This document shows, in pieces, positions 25,000 to 39,228 of a DNA stretch of 64,000 nt (positions are counted from its first letter, which is position 1; every line of letters begins with the position of its first letter). The notes under the pieces are model-generated. The model had not been told where the DNA came from and did no database searches. It worked only from the letters and a program-made list of their open reading frames with translations. The translations under genes were made by a program, and so were the position numbers. The stretch spans positions 6,301,738 through 6,365,737 of the forward strand of contig OY718808.1 in assembly GCA_963070105.1 (NCBI GenBank), read 5' to 3'. This stretch comes from Litomosoides sigmodontis (lineage: Eukaryota > Nematoda > Chromadorea > Rhabditida > Onchocercidae).

Positions 25000-27147
25000 T
25001 GGAAATGACCTGGATTCTCAGAGCGCAACAGTGTTCCAAATAAAATCTTAAAAAAGTCTAAAATTCGCTAGTTTCTTTTTTGCTGTTATTGAGCAGGCGA
25101 TCAAAATCGATTATTTCATAGCATAGCAAGCAATACTTAGCCGAAAAAATGTCTGCTGAAATAAACTCACAAATTTCTTTTCGTTTTCCAAGTGAAAACT
25201 AAACTAAATGAATTTCTTCTTCAATTCCTCCATTCCATAAATTTCACAATTGTCGTCAAATCGACTGCACGTAAAAATAAATTTTATAGGGCACGTTGAT
25301 AAATTAAGTCAGACATACTCAAGCTGAATTATTTCACATTGTTATATTAAAATATTTCAACTAAAACGATCTTATCGTTGTGCAGGTTTTAAATGCAAGT
25401 TTGCTGCAAATAGCGAATAATGGAGTAAAATACTTTGCTTTTAAAATTAGTTTAAGTGATGAACGGAACGGATCGGAACTTTAGTGAACGCTATGAGGGA
25501 AATAAGTGTTCCGTATGATGCCGGTAATAGGCCAAAATGTCCTTCTAGCTGCGACATATAAAATTTAGGTAAGACATTTCAGTTTCGAATGGGAATTCGT
25601 TGAAAGAGTAATTCAGTGGGAAAAAAATTTACACGAATGCTGCAGACGTAAAGGAATGATAAAAGGATTTGTCAGTGGCGGTACGCGAGCTCTCAGGCAC
25701 GCAAGTATTACTCGATGAGAAGGCCTTTTCGTCTTTTAGCAAAAAGGAAAGCAACATTTCCAGGCATCTCTGCCAATGACTCTTTACACAAGCAAACACG
25801 TTAAATTGAAGAAAGAATGTGACGTACAAAGGCTTTCGCAAAGTGAGATTTCGGGAAAGGAACGCATCACTCACGTTTTATTTTAGCTTACAACGCTTCG
25901 CTTCATTTCAATTTACAAAAATTCTGCTTACTTCTTTGATGCATCAACTTTTTTGGTATTAGCAATGTAATGATTACAGAGTAGATAAAACAAGTAAAGC
26001 AGCAGGAGTGGAGCGCACTGTGAATTGAAGATAAATGAAATTGACTGGTGAACTCGCAAGTCGAAAGCAAGCTCTCCCCTAGGATATCACACATATTTTC
26101 ATATGAATACGAATTTCGAGCATAAATTTTCACAAATGAAAACTCGCAGTAATTTTGTCATCTAACACAGTTGCAACACGCAAAAGTTGTTGCTATGACA
26201 CGAGCTAGAAATTTCAATGATTTGAAGAACTCATTATGGACTTCGAACTGCCTATTTAATCATTTAGAAGAGAAATGTGGAGGAAAATCCATCGGCCCTT
26301 TCTCAACTGATAAAAGAACCGTATGCCGAAAGTGCTATTATTTCCGCATAGCACTTTGCAGAAGAGCTGAGTAAACTCTCCTTGTCCGCTTCTATTTATC
26401 CCAAACTCATTTTTTCCCATATATGACGAAAATTTTAATTATTTAATCTTTCGAAAGCTTCAAAATTATACAAGAGGTAATTCCTTCTTTACCGGATTTC
26501 CTTTTCGGTCTCCTTTTTCAGCCATTCCATTATCGAGTTGGAGGTCGAGTTTAATTCCCTTGAAAATTTTGTCAACATACTGTTTTCTTTCTTCAGCAAA
26601 ATCATTAAAGTGCAGAATAATTGATTTCCTTACAGAAATACATGTTAGACGCGAACTGCATCATTAAGGTTTTTCCACTGCAGCATTAATGGTTTTATTA
26701 TAAGTTCGAAACGACAACAAATTAAGCAAATAACCCCGTCGAAATATATTGTTAAAAAGCTCGTAAAAATACAATGCGGTTAAAAATATATGGTAGTACA
26801 GTACAAAATACATGATAACTTGAAACAATGACATCTGTCACAACTTATACAACTTATAAGCAGGGTTAACGAAAAGCCAAATATTTTTGACGACACAGCT
26901 ATGAACAACTAACTTCAGTTCCAATAAAAATCATTTGTATTTTGAATTCAAAAACTATGATCCATCGAAAGCACACCTCAAAAATAAGAACAAAATTTGC
27001 TGCAACAATACCTAGCTGGGGAAAATTACGACGAAAAGAAAATGTTTTTTTGTGGTTGAGCGACCTGGCTACGAATAAACGGACTAAGCCTATGTTCATG
27101 ATGAAAAAAATTTGTTCCGCAATTTTCGAAGCATTAGCATCATTCTA

Positions 27148-30100
27148 CTAAGCATCATATTTTGCAGTTTTCGATTGTGCACAAGCGCCGACTAGTGGAA
27201 CTTTTTGTTTTAAATTTTCCAGTACTTTTTCACGCACTTCGTAAGTACCAAGTGATGGGTTTGGGCTATTCAAATTTGAAAATATTGTTTTTGGGACAAA
27301 TGGAACTTCAGGTATTTTTGAACCGATCATTTCGCTTTTTTCTTCACAGCGGATTACAGAACTCTCGATTTCTGAAATTCGAATTAATCACATATACCAC
27401 AATAAGCATCGCAACGAAAAATGTATACTGGTAAAAAAAAGTTTAAGTTTATCAAAAAAAAACAAACACTCACTTCTATTCAAATCCTTATCGCTCATCT
27501 GCTTTGAAATGTGACTATCATCCGCGAATGAACCGCTTGACAACGACAAAATATTTTTATCATTGAAAGATGATACAGTCAGTAACAAAACTGAATGGTG
27601 AAATAGCTGTGAATGGCAAAAGCGACGCTGAACACAAAACAAATTTCAGATTAATCACACTTCCAATCATATATATAGAAGATTTATTAAAAGTAATTAT
27701 TTAACCTTTACCTCGCATTCAACTTTTATAAGTTCGGCCTCAGCAGCTGGAGCTTCGGCAAAGAACTCGAAGGATATCTCGAGCAATATTTCCATTTCGT
27801 CTGCATCAGATCGAGCCCTTGAATTGGTCATCCAACTGGAAAGTAAGTGTGAGATCAGATTAAATTTTTTATGGTGTTTTATTTTCTACCAAACACTTAA
27901 ATTCAAACCTTAAAAAACTCCCCAAAATTTAAAAATTCCTACTTGACCTTGAGATTTATTGTACCGACAAGTCATTAAGTGATTGTATTAACGGAAAAAA
28001 ATAATAAGTGAATTGGACTTAAAACAACTTGTTTCGATGAAACCTGTATGGAAAATTTACTAACTCTTTGTGCCCGCGTTGACAAGGAGACAATAGCGCT
28101 CGATCCGTGCCACCTCGGCTTCGATCACGGGCCATATTAATGAGCGGTGGACGAGAATGAGAACTGGAAAAAGTGAGTGTTGTGAAAAAACAAAACGCGA
28201 CAAAAGTCTTAGTGTGTCCACCGCTTTTACTTCATTATTTTCAGAGTAAGTGTACAAAATAAAAATAAAGAAGAAGTGAGAACAGGAATAAATTTCAATA
28301 CATACAATAAATCGTAGCTAAGATGTAGCATTTTACCGGAATCAATTTTAAATAAGGCATGGGCTGCCAAAATAAATAATTTTAAAAATAACGCCTACTA
28401 TATCAGTCATTTTCTCACCAAATAAACAAAACTTTTCATATTTAATTTTTAATAAGACCTACTTGCATCCAGATTTCTTTATTAGCCTTATTTGCTCCTT
28501 GGTAGTTTTTAGACTTTTTTTAACAGCTGCAATTTTCATTTGCTCCTCCCTTTTCTTCTGGTCTTGAATTAAGCGACGATTTTGTTCTTCCTGGAAATTC
28601 AGTAGGAAAATTGCTGATTAAAAGACACCTTACTAAAAATATGAAGTATTGCAATTGGTAGAACATCCACTTCTCGCTGTTAACTATCTTGAAGACGAAA
28701 AAAATTGGAATTGATTTACTTCCTAAATATGGTTTGTACATATATTTCACTTTTTCTATAGCTTCAATCCTCTGTTGACTGTCTGGCTCGAGAGTTTTGA
28801 TCTGTTGACAGATGGTCTCCATTGGAGCAGGACCTGGCTTGTAAAATCGTTTATGGTCGATGATGGATGTTACAGCAGCCAGACAAATAGCGTACGGTTC
28901 CAGCTGCTTTGCTGCATTGACAATATAGCGTGTCTTTTCGCGTAGTGCTAGTATTTCCTCAATCTAGAACCAAAAAAATATTAATAAAGCAATTCAAATA
29001 ATTATGACCTCCACCATGTACATGTAACATACAGGTGATGTATGGCCTAATGAATGATATCCAATTTTTAGTGAGCTCAAAATTAGAAAAATTAATTGAA
29101 ATATAAATGACTGGATTCCAACAGAACATTAGAAAATAGCAATATCGAAAATTAAAATTTATTATTCAAAATAGTCCGTGCCGTATATATCTTACCTTTT
29201 CCCTGAATAAAACTTGTTGTCTACGGACTCTATCCAATTCTTCCTGCCATATCTCTTGCAGTTGAGGTTGCAAATCACTAACAACTGTGGAATGCTGAGC
29301 AACTCTCATATCCAAATCCTTGCACCTGAGGTAATTTAAAAATAGTCCGAGGACAGATTTCATAACGTTCAAAAAATAGAACAAAACAACAAAAGCTATG
29401 CAGAAGAAAATAACGCCCCAATATTTCTTCTCTAGTTGACTATGTAGACTTGCTCTATGAATACACCTTGAAAAAATTCAAACCAATAAGTTGTATCAGC
29501 ACGTACTTAAAAATCTCGATTAAAAATACATTAACCAACTTCAGAAAAGTGGAGATCAATGAGCGCAAGTTTTAATAGTATAAGCAGCAGTGGGAAAAGA
29601 GTAACAAGAGCAAGAGGATGAATTCCGCAAATATTCTCATAAACTTCACTTTTCTTAGCAATAAGTAGTCATTTTTGAGATTTAGAAATTGATTTACCTA
29701 TCGATAAGACCAATCATGGAATCTTTCGCAATAATACATCGGCGCAGCGTTAAATCTCTCTGCAACTCTTGCACCTTTTTGCTGAGATTCGCCATTTCCT
29801 GATTGTATTGCTGAAGTGGAGTTTCGACTCTAGTAAACTGCTCACCAAATGCACCGGCTAGATCAACAACCAGTTGATATTTACTCAGCAATAATTGACA
29901 TCCGTTGACAACACTAGATCTATAAAGCATACATATTTTAGAAATTATTGCAAAAATAAACTGGAAATTAGTCATAACATAACCCCATGAAGTAATTATC
30001 CATCTCGAAAATTCTTACCCAGAACGTCTTACGAAAGTATTCCTGGGAGATGCATTTCCACAACTTCCTTCATTTCCGTCATTACCATTGTTCACATTAG

Positions 30101-32513
30101 TGCAGAGCAAATATGAAGACAGGCCAAGAAATGGTTCCAGAGCCCTATTGAACTCTTCTCGGCTATCCACTGTTAAGTCTCCAGTATACTGCGGCTTTTC
30201 ACATTTAATTGATAATAATGACTGAAAAAAATGCCCTTTAAAGATCATTTCACATCAAAAAATTATTTCAAAAATCAAGATTATTTCACTTCATTATTTC
30301 ACTCACATGCAAAGATTATAAAGATTTCACAATAATTCATTATTTCATTTTAAAGATTATTTCATTTCATACTTCAAAGGTTGTTTCAAGTTATCATTAA
30401 TGAATAAATAAAGTTAAACTAAAAAATCACTAAGGTTCTGTTGTTCACGTATTAAGGAAGTTTTCTTACTTGAATCCTTTTCAGCAAATCTGTATAACAC
30501 TGTAAAAAGTCAAGCTTCGAGGCAGAGGAACAGAAAATTGAAGCACTCAACAAACATAGTCGTGTTGTTGGCTGAAAATGAACATTCACTTGAAATAAGA
30601 AAGGAAAAGGCACATTGCCACCACTAAATGCGGACTACGAAAAGAGTCAGTGCTTATAACCTGTAAGGATGTAAGTTGTCTCATCTGCTCACGGAAATGT
30701 TGGATACGCGTAGCCATCTCTTCGTCAAGTTTTTTCAGCAAACGATCTCGGACTGTTAATAATGTATCGGTCATTTCTTGGCATGTTTGCCGAACACTGA
30801 AAGTTGAGAAGAAAGAAAATCTTAAATGAAATAAATTAAAAAGGAATAAAAAGTAATAAACAGCTTTTTAAACTCGTTTTTTTCATGTACATTGTTCTGC
30901 AACAAAGAGAACCAGTTGAGAGTTATGGAGAAAAAAATAAGCAGGATGACCTGCTCACTCGATTTCAACCTCGTCATACTAGGTTTTAAGTTAATGTCAG
31001 CTTCCTTAAAATTTACTTTTTTTTATATTAAAAAAATGAAAAAGAACCTCTCACAGGCCGCATGGTGACTCTCAGCGAGCTCAGAAGCTAAACGTTTTCT
31101 TAACTGCAATTGCTCGGCTACATCGTCCTAAAACAGTACGACTTTTTGATGGGAATTTGTATGAGAGAAATGAACTTGGTTTATAAATTATACTTGAAAA
31201 ATGCGCAATTTGACAGTTGCTTTGTCCAGTTTTTCACAACCCATTTTGTGTGCATCGTCAATTTGAACGAGATGGTGCCTTCAATGTAATTTTGAAGATT
31301 CACAAAAATGAAAATAAAAACTACTGATATGAAAAAGTTCTATTTACTTTGAACTTCGTTCTAAGTTTCACTGTCCTTTCAAGAATATCAAGTTATTTAT
31401 TTCCCAAAAATAACCAATTTCAGTTAAAATGATATTATTCACAATGAACGCATGTAAATGCAAAAATACCTAATAATTACAGACCTTTGTAAGTACATGC
31501 GACATTATCGATAAATCGATAAAATATTGTTTGAGTTAATACTTCAAAAACAGGAACACTTCACAGCTAACGGATGCAGCCATGAAGTTTGAAAACTGAC
31601 CTTAAATCGAAACTAGCGTTATTAAAGCATACAACACATGCCAAGTTACGACTTTCCATTGAATACAGAATATAAGGCTCTCCATGTACTGGACAAATCA
31701 TGCGTCCTTTGACCCGTGATCGCTCTTCCAAAGGCACAACTCGGTGAGTAGCAAACATCCTGGCCTTAAAACTGCTTGAAAAATATAAAGCGCTCGAAAT
31801 CAAGTGCAGAACTCGCAATAAGAGCTCAATTTTAATTAGCCAATTCTTGAGTATACAAGTTAATAACGAGATAGAGCAATTGCCTGATGCGTAGTGTGTC
31901 GACACCGATTGCACAGAGCCTGCTGACAGGTTTCACAGAAATGCATCGGTTGTGAAATCTGAAAAGAGTAAATTATTTCTGCCGAAAAACGAAAGAGCGA
32001 AAACTTTTGCTGGAATTCTCGAACCATTAATCAAAAGGGATATTAACTACAGGAACGCCTATGTTCCCAGCGTATAAAATTCGAGCACAATATTAGAACG
32101 TCTTTACCTGATCACAGTTAGCGCATATGTCAGCCGTTTCATGGCTAGTATCAATTAAAAATGAGAGTAGATGATCAGAACACACATCTCCATCAATTGC
32201 AGTGCCACACACCGGGCATGTTTTGCGATTTTGGATGCACTCACGACAATAGTTATGCTGACACGGTAAACGAACAGGTGATGAGAACTCCTAAAAGATT
32301 CACTTTCCGAGATGGGATGGGGAAATCTAGGCCAGAAGCTTTTGAAACTCATGATGCAAAAGGTTGTCTAAATAGTATTTTCCAATAAGGAGACTGTGAT
32401 CTGAGTCAATAATCAGACGAAGAAAATACTCGGTCGCAGATGAGGCATTCTAGTGGATTTCTCGATTCCACATTCTCCAGCTTGAACATCAACAGCGGGG
32501 ATGAGCTTGCCAT
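27148..32513 (-). CDS. RNF207-like RING finger / B-box protein
   Basis: Predicted E3 ubiquitin ligase of the RNF207 group (human RNF207 regulates HERG channels). Exons in order: 32513-32430, 32290-32108, 31958-31884, 31764-31601, 31278-31194, 31127-31048, 30796-30661, 30571-30470, 30221-30019, 29919-29698, 29325-29196, 28963-28751, 28590-28463, 28163-28044, 27835-27712, 27627-27474, 27371-27148; 808 residues. The RING is split over exons 1-2 (CLICDR, then CQHNYCRECIQN and CPVC). A B-box follows (CANCDQ ... CETCQQALCNRCRHTTH), then the RNF207-typical RMFATHRVVPLEERSR and a second Cys/His cluster CPVHGEPY ... CVVC. After that come long helical, coiled-coil-like segments. Exon 3 ends at a GC donor (CATCAG/GCAATT); that choice restores the family spacing. 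An in-frame TAG at 28461-28459, at the exon 13 donor, would give a 602-residue form, near the human length. The last four exons are phase-consistent but not recognised as a domain. Confidence 0.85.
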
Positions 32514-33902
32514 CAACCATTATTTCATAAGCGTTCAGAAGCAGGTGTAACGCGCGTAACCTAGCATGCATACATAAAACAGAACCATCTATTCCATTTC
32601 ACGCAACCGAAAAACTTTATCAAATAAGGAGAAGCAAATGCAGTTTTCTCTGAACATGATCAACCACCTGGCAGCATAAGCACTTCAACCGTTGACATAT
32701 CCACGCAATTTTTCAATTCTTAACAGACTCAAGAGTGAAGGGACGCTGGAGCTCGGAGTTTTTGAAACTCCTTACAGTAAATGTAATTCGTATGCTGGTC
32801 AATATGCTTAAAATCGGTGTGGATATCAAATACTACTAAAATAAGTATGCTATCCTCATGTCGTAATACCCCAATATTTCTTGTACAGCACTTTTTACAT
32901 ACATACAATTTATATGTATAAAAACAAAGGTTTTACAGAACCATTCGTCTACGTAGAAAATAAAAACAAACAAATTTATTCAAAAATCCCTTCATAAAAT
33001 CAAGTCCCAATAACCAATGAAACGAACATATTAAAATAAACAACACAGTAAACCAATGACAAGCAACGGGTATTCTTTTAAAAGAGAGTTTGCAAAACTG
33101 TAGCGAACACTTTTCTGGAATATTTACAAAAATTATGCACAAAGTATCCTATCCATCAAAAGTTGATGATAAAAGCCTTCCAGAAAGAAGAAAACTTAAG
33201 TTCATCAGATAGTTTTCCGACAATCTATCTGAATTAAAAAAGAATAAAAAAAGGTGCGCAAAATACATTGCTAATTAAAGTTTAAGGACCATTATTAGAA
33301 TTAGCTACCCAAATGTGAAAAGTGTGGTTTCAGTCGTTTTCACTGTCGGCAGAAACTTAATTCTAAAACAAATCAAAACGAAAAAATGATGATATTATAT
33401 ATGTAAATCTCAACCAACTAAGCCAATCCTTTAGGCGTTAAAATGAATGATCCTAAAACGCACAATTCCACACGGAAACCAAACCTCCCGATTTATTACA
33501 GTAATCATATTCGATAAGGCTTTAACAAAAATGATATTTAATATCAATCGTTAACACCGTAAATTCAACCGAAACAATAAAAATAGAGATTTCTTGTCTC
33601 ACACAATGAAAATTATTCCATGCTGATAGACCTATGTCTTCTGAATTACTTACTTAACCCAGTGTTAATATGAGACAATTTTCCCAAAATATTAAAAGGA
33701 CTTGTTACTAGTGCCAAAAAAACTTTTTTAGCATTGGCTGTAGCATTGGCTACGATGAAATCAAAAAATATTTGTTGACTGGATAAATGGTTGGAATCAG
33801 GATTTATAAGAAAACCACAATTTTTCCCTTATTAAATTACGAAAATACTATGGCATTTAAAATACTAATTTGAAAAATCTAACAACAAAGCCGATGATAG
33901 TC
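32514..33902 (-). other. Region between TMED10 3' end and RNF207-like start
   Basis: 1.4 kb between two - strand genes. Should contain the TMED10 3' UTR and the RNF207-like promoter. A stop codon precedes the chosen RNF207-like ATG in frame. No exon or repeat recognised. Confidence 0.5.
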
Positions 33903-35316
33903 CTAATCGATCAATTTCTTCGCTTTGAAATACCGACGAAGATATAACACTTGCCAAATGGCCAAACTGAGAAGACACAACATCGAAAATATGCTCAAAT
34001 ACAACACTCGACTGTTTGTTGACTCTAAACATTTGCTAATTTAGTGGTTTTCAATAAAATTCCAATAAAACATATTTCATTCCATTACAGCTTAACAGTA
34101 TACTTACAAAGTTAAAGCACTTGTCTAATCGAGAAAACTAACTAAAATATTCCTTATTTTCTTTACGACGTATTAACTCTTACACTGATTAATTTTTTAC
34201 CCATTAGAGGCCGAGATATAAAAAATCAATTGAATAAAAAAGAAATGAGTGTATGAAAAAAACAACACATCCTGATTTCAGAAAAATTTGATGCAATGCA
34301 ACTTCGGAATTCGAAAAAGCATGCTATGAAGCAATTCAAATCTGATACCATAAATAAATGAAAATATCTTACCGTTGGTAGATCTCATCTCTTCTTCCCT
34401 TTGTCGCATGTAAGCAAAATCTTGAACAATAGAGTCAGACAAATCCTCCAAACTGCAAAAATAATGTCAAAACTTCAACAGTTGTGAAACAATAATTTAG
34501 TCATACAAATTCGATGAAGCAGGGAAGGTTAGGTATTTTCTGTTGATTGAATTTCTGAACTTTGCAGAAGTGCAGAAAGATAAATACAACTTGCTTAATT
34601 TCCTTACCGTCTTAATTCAACTTCCAAAGGTTTTAACTGTTCTGCTTCAGCAACTGCATTGTAATTTTTGGCTTCCACACCTCGTTTCATTTCCAAATAC
34701 ACCTCACGATCTCCACCTCGAATATCTAAATAAAATTTAGGCAGTAAACCAGCCAAGACTTCAAATTATGGCTTTAATACCACAGGTACAAACAGAAGCG
34801 GTTCGAAAAGTCATCCAGCGCTTTTCCCTTTACAATTATTTTTCGTCATGTAACTCCCAAAAAGCAACAAACTTGGTGGAAGATGTGTACTGAAGCAAAT
34901 TTCAAAGATGTCATATTCATCTGCTGTGAATGCAAACTTCCCACTCGTTTCAGTGAAACGCTCTCGCTGATATAGTGTATGACTTCTAGTATCCGTTACC
35001 TGAAACATACTGAAATGGTTTTTCCAATAACTTGCCATCATACCTTTGTTCGGTAAAAGTCAAGTAATTAGTATTCACACCACGACATCAACAACCAACA
35101 AAATCGTACACGAAAAAATGGCCAACTTACATGGACTGAACTAATATGGCCCGTATTGTCGGCAAATTCATATGATCCAGTGACGACCACATTCTTGTGT
35201 ATTTCCTCCTTCAAACATTTTTTACCATTCGGTGGCACATAAAATCGAATGCTTGCCGTCTGTGAAATGAGCAGAGTAACAAGAAGAAGAATGGCATCCA
35301 TATGCGTCATGTGCAT
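33903..35316 (-). CDS. TMED10: TMED10-like p24 cargo receptor (emp24/gp25L/p24, GOLD domain)
   Basis: p24-delta family type I membrane protein cycling between ER and Golgi in COPII/COPI vesicles, sorting cargo such as GPI-anchored proteins. Exons: 35316-35131, 34999-34873, 34725-34608, 34452-34373, 34024-33903; 210 residues (human 219). Signal peptide [21 protein letters not shown] domain begins [19 protein letters not shown] with the two disulfide cysteines (KKC and EIC). The coiled-coil block [20 protein letters not shown] and [18 protein letters not shown] is nearly identical to TMED10, as is the membrane segment. The cytosolic tail [12 protein letters not shown] keeps the aromatic and dilysine sorting signals. 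Start could be ATG 35316 or 35301; the second gives a cleaner signal peptide. Confidence 0.95.
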
Positions 35317-35820
35317 TGTCCTCAAACGTCTGATAAATGAGCAGTACGAGTACGATAATTGAGCTAACACTTCATAAACACTGCAGTTACGTGAACTTGA
35401 GGCTAACAATGTGTGATAACTAACAGTGATGGTAGGGATGAACAGAAGAAGACTTCCTTGCATCCCGAACACCTCTAGCAACTCCATCCCTCAACTTCTG
35501 CTCATCTAAACAACTATGCGACAATCAACCCCTTCCAACGATTAGCTGACAGCCCAGCCTTTCTCGAGTCTATGTGCTGCTACCATTCTCCACGTCCGTC
35601 CTTGTCTGATTATGAAATTACGAACATCTCACTTGAATGACGTTTGTTTTTCTGCAGTCGGTGATGAGCACGCATTCTTAACTGCATCAGTTTTCAGCTT
35701 TCTCGTGAATTGGCCTATTGTAAGCCTCATGTGAACTAACGTTCGATTCTATTTGTATTTTTTTTTGCTTTTAAATTAATTCAACTTTGCAAATTAACAT
35801 TATGGTACTTCCAGTTGTGA
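35317..35820. promoter_or_regulatory. Shared divergent promoter region TMED10 / YIPF4
   Basis: About 500 bp separates the start codons of two divergently transcribed early-secretory-pathway genes. No TATA box or other named element could be assigned with confidence; the call rests on gene arrangement. An open frame running upstream of TMED10 to 35487 has no conserved content. Confidence 0.55.
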
Positions 35821-37621
<1,801 letters not shown>

Positions 37622-38107
37622 CATAGTACATAATGGATATTTTTCTACCTTGAAGATCTAAAATTGCTCCATTCAAATCTTTTGAACCAAATTATTGTAA
37701 ATTATTATATTGTTATTAATAACTGACTCCATTGTTATCAAAGTCCATCATCAAAATCTTGTTGTTCTTATGATAAAAGTAGCGTCATCTTTTGCATTTG
37801 CTCTATGATTTAAACTTTAACGATATGCTTTGCTTGTTCAATGACCTACCCTGAAAAATGCGGCTGATTGATTTAATTAATGCTGTTCATTTTCTTCAAC
37901 AAATATGATGGGATAAAATGGTATTATATTGATCATTCGTTGACACAACAGGATAATGCCGATAACTAGAAAAAATAAAACCTAATTTAGGTGACATCCT
38001 CCACTACGTTATGTTTTCGTCGCCAAATCTAATAAAAAAGTGAAATATTAACTCAAATAAATTTACGTTCTTGTCTTACAGGAATGTCATATTTCCTACT
38101 ACACATA

Positions 38108-38150
<43 letters not shown>

Positions 38151-39228
38151 GGAAATATATTTGGTATATAGTAATATATTTCTTTAGAAGCTAGGATAAC
38201 AGTTTTAGTCCTCATTGAAATTGCGGTCTAACGCAGTTGAGACGTCGTAGGTGCTAAGAGTTATGAAGTAGTTGGTCCTTCAAACATAGTTCGAAGAATA
38301 ATACCAAAGTAAAAAGAAATTTTCAATGGTTCCTTGAAACTTAACTCCTAACTTTGTGGAAAAAGTGCCGGGTGATATGCTGGTAATCCAATATATTCCG
38401 GTTAACATTTGAGTTCAGAAATATTTGATATTCATTTCTAAGAGTAATTCAACTTTATTCAAAATTTCTCTTGAAAATTAATAGTAGTTGGAAGAAGTTG
38501 TTTCTACAACTTTATACCCAGAGAGTTGCTGCGCTAAGTTTTTAGTTATCGCTGCCTATGCAATTCAGTTGTTGAAATACCGGATTTGACGTCGTACTAA
38601 AATGCTTTTGATTGTCAGAACCAATACATTTATCTCTTTTTCTGTAACGCCACTTGTCTTCTCTTCATTTATATTTTTTAATTTTTTTTTCTTGGATTAA
38701 CTTTAGAAAAAACAGTTCTCGTTAACAAAAGCAAATAGTGAATAGCGACGCCATTTAAATTTAATGAACGGTTTTAATGAATTCAAAAACCAGTGCTGAA
38801 TTCAATAAAGGTTCACGTTTCTCGTTTCCACCGGCAATACGATCACAATTTCTGCTGTATATACCATTAGGCAAGTTGATCGATCACTTATTTGTAATGA
38901 AGAAATTTGCGAGAGTTGACAAAAGAGTAGGAAAATGATGTTGAGTTATTAGAACGATATGTACTAGTGGTAGTGATGATATGTTCCTTCGTTTACCTTT
39001 TCAAATGCAATTAACAAATTAATCAAAATTACCACAACTTTTCTGTCACAACTAGCTCTTTCAACGATTTCAGTGATTCAATTCACTTCATTTATATTTC
39101 GTCTAATTTGTACGATCAATTGAGCACTGAGCAAAAGTCACGTTGGACACGATGATAAGTGAAGAGAAGAAGAAAAGGTGTAAAGCAGTTATTTGAAGTT
39201 CGTTTATTTTAGCTTAACCTCCGTGACA
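37622..39228. other. Intergenic with AT hairpin
   Basis: 1.6 kb between YIPF4 and the single-Kunitz gene. Holds the YIPF4 3' UTR and the AT hairpin at 38089-38158. No exon recognised. Confidence 0.5.
38089..38158. repeat. AT microsatellite flanked by perfect 13-bp inverted repeat
   Basis: Left arm 38089-38101 (ATATTTCCTACTA) and right arm 38146-38158 (TAGTAGGAAATAT) are exact reverse complements. Between them is a self-complementary TA run (about 38105-38145), so the whole element can fold into one long hairpin or cruciform. Confidence 0.85.

Larger units (their letters stand above)
18589..27147. other. Gene-free block with microsatellites
   Basis: About 8.5 kb between the secreted-protein gene and the 3' end of the RNF207-like gene. 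Six-frame reading shows only short frames without domain motifs or paired splice sites. It contains four GA/CT tracts and one CA/CG tract (listed separately). It may hold upstream control sequence of the secreted-protein gene at its left end. No tRNA, rRNA or transposase recognised. Confidence 0.55.
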
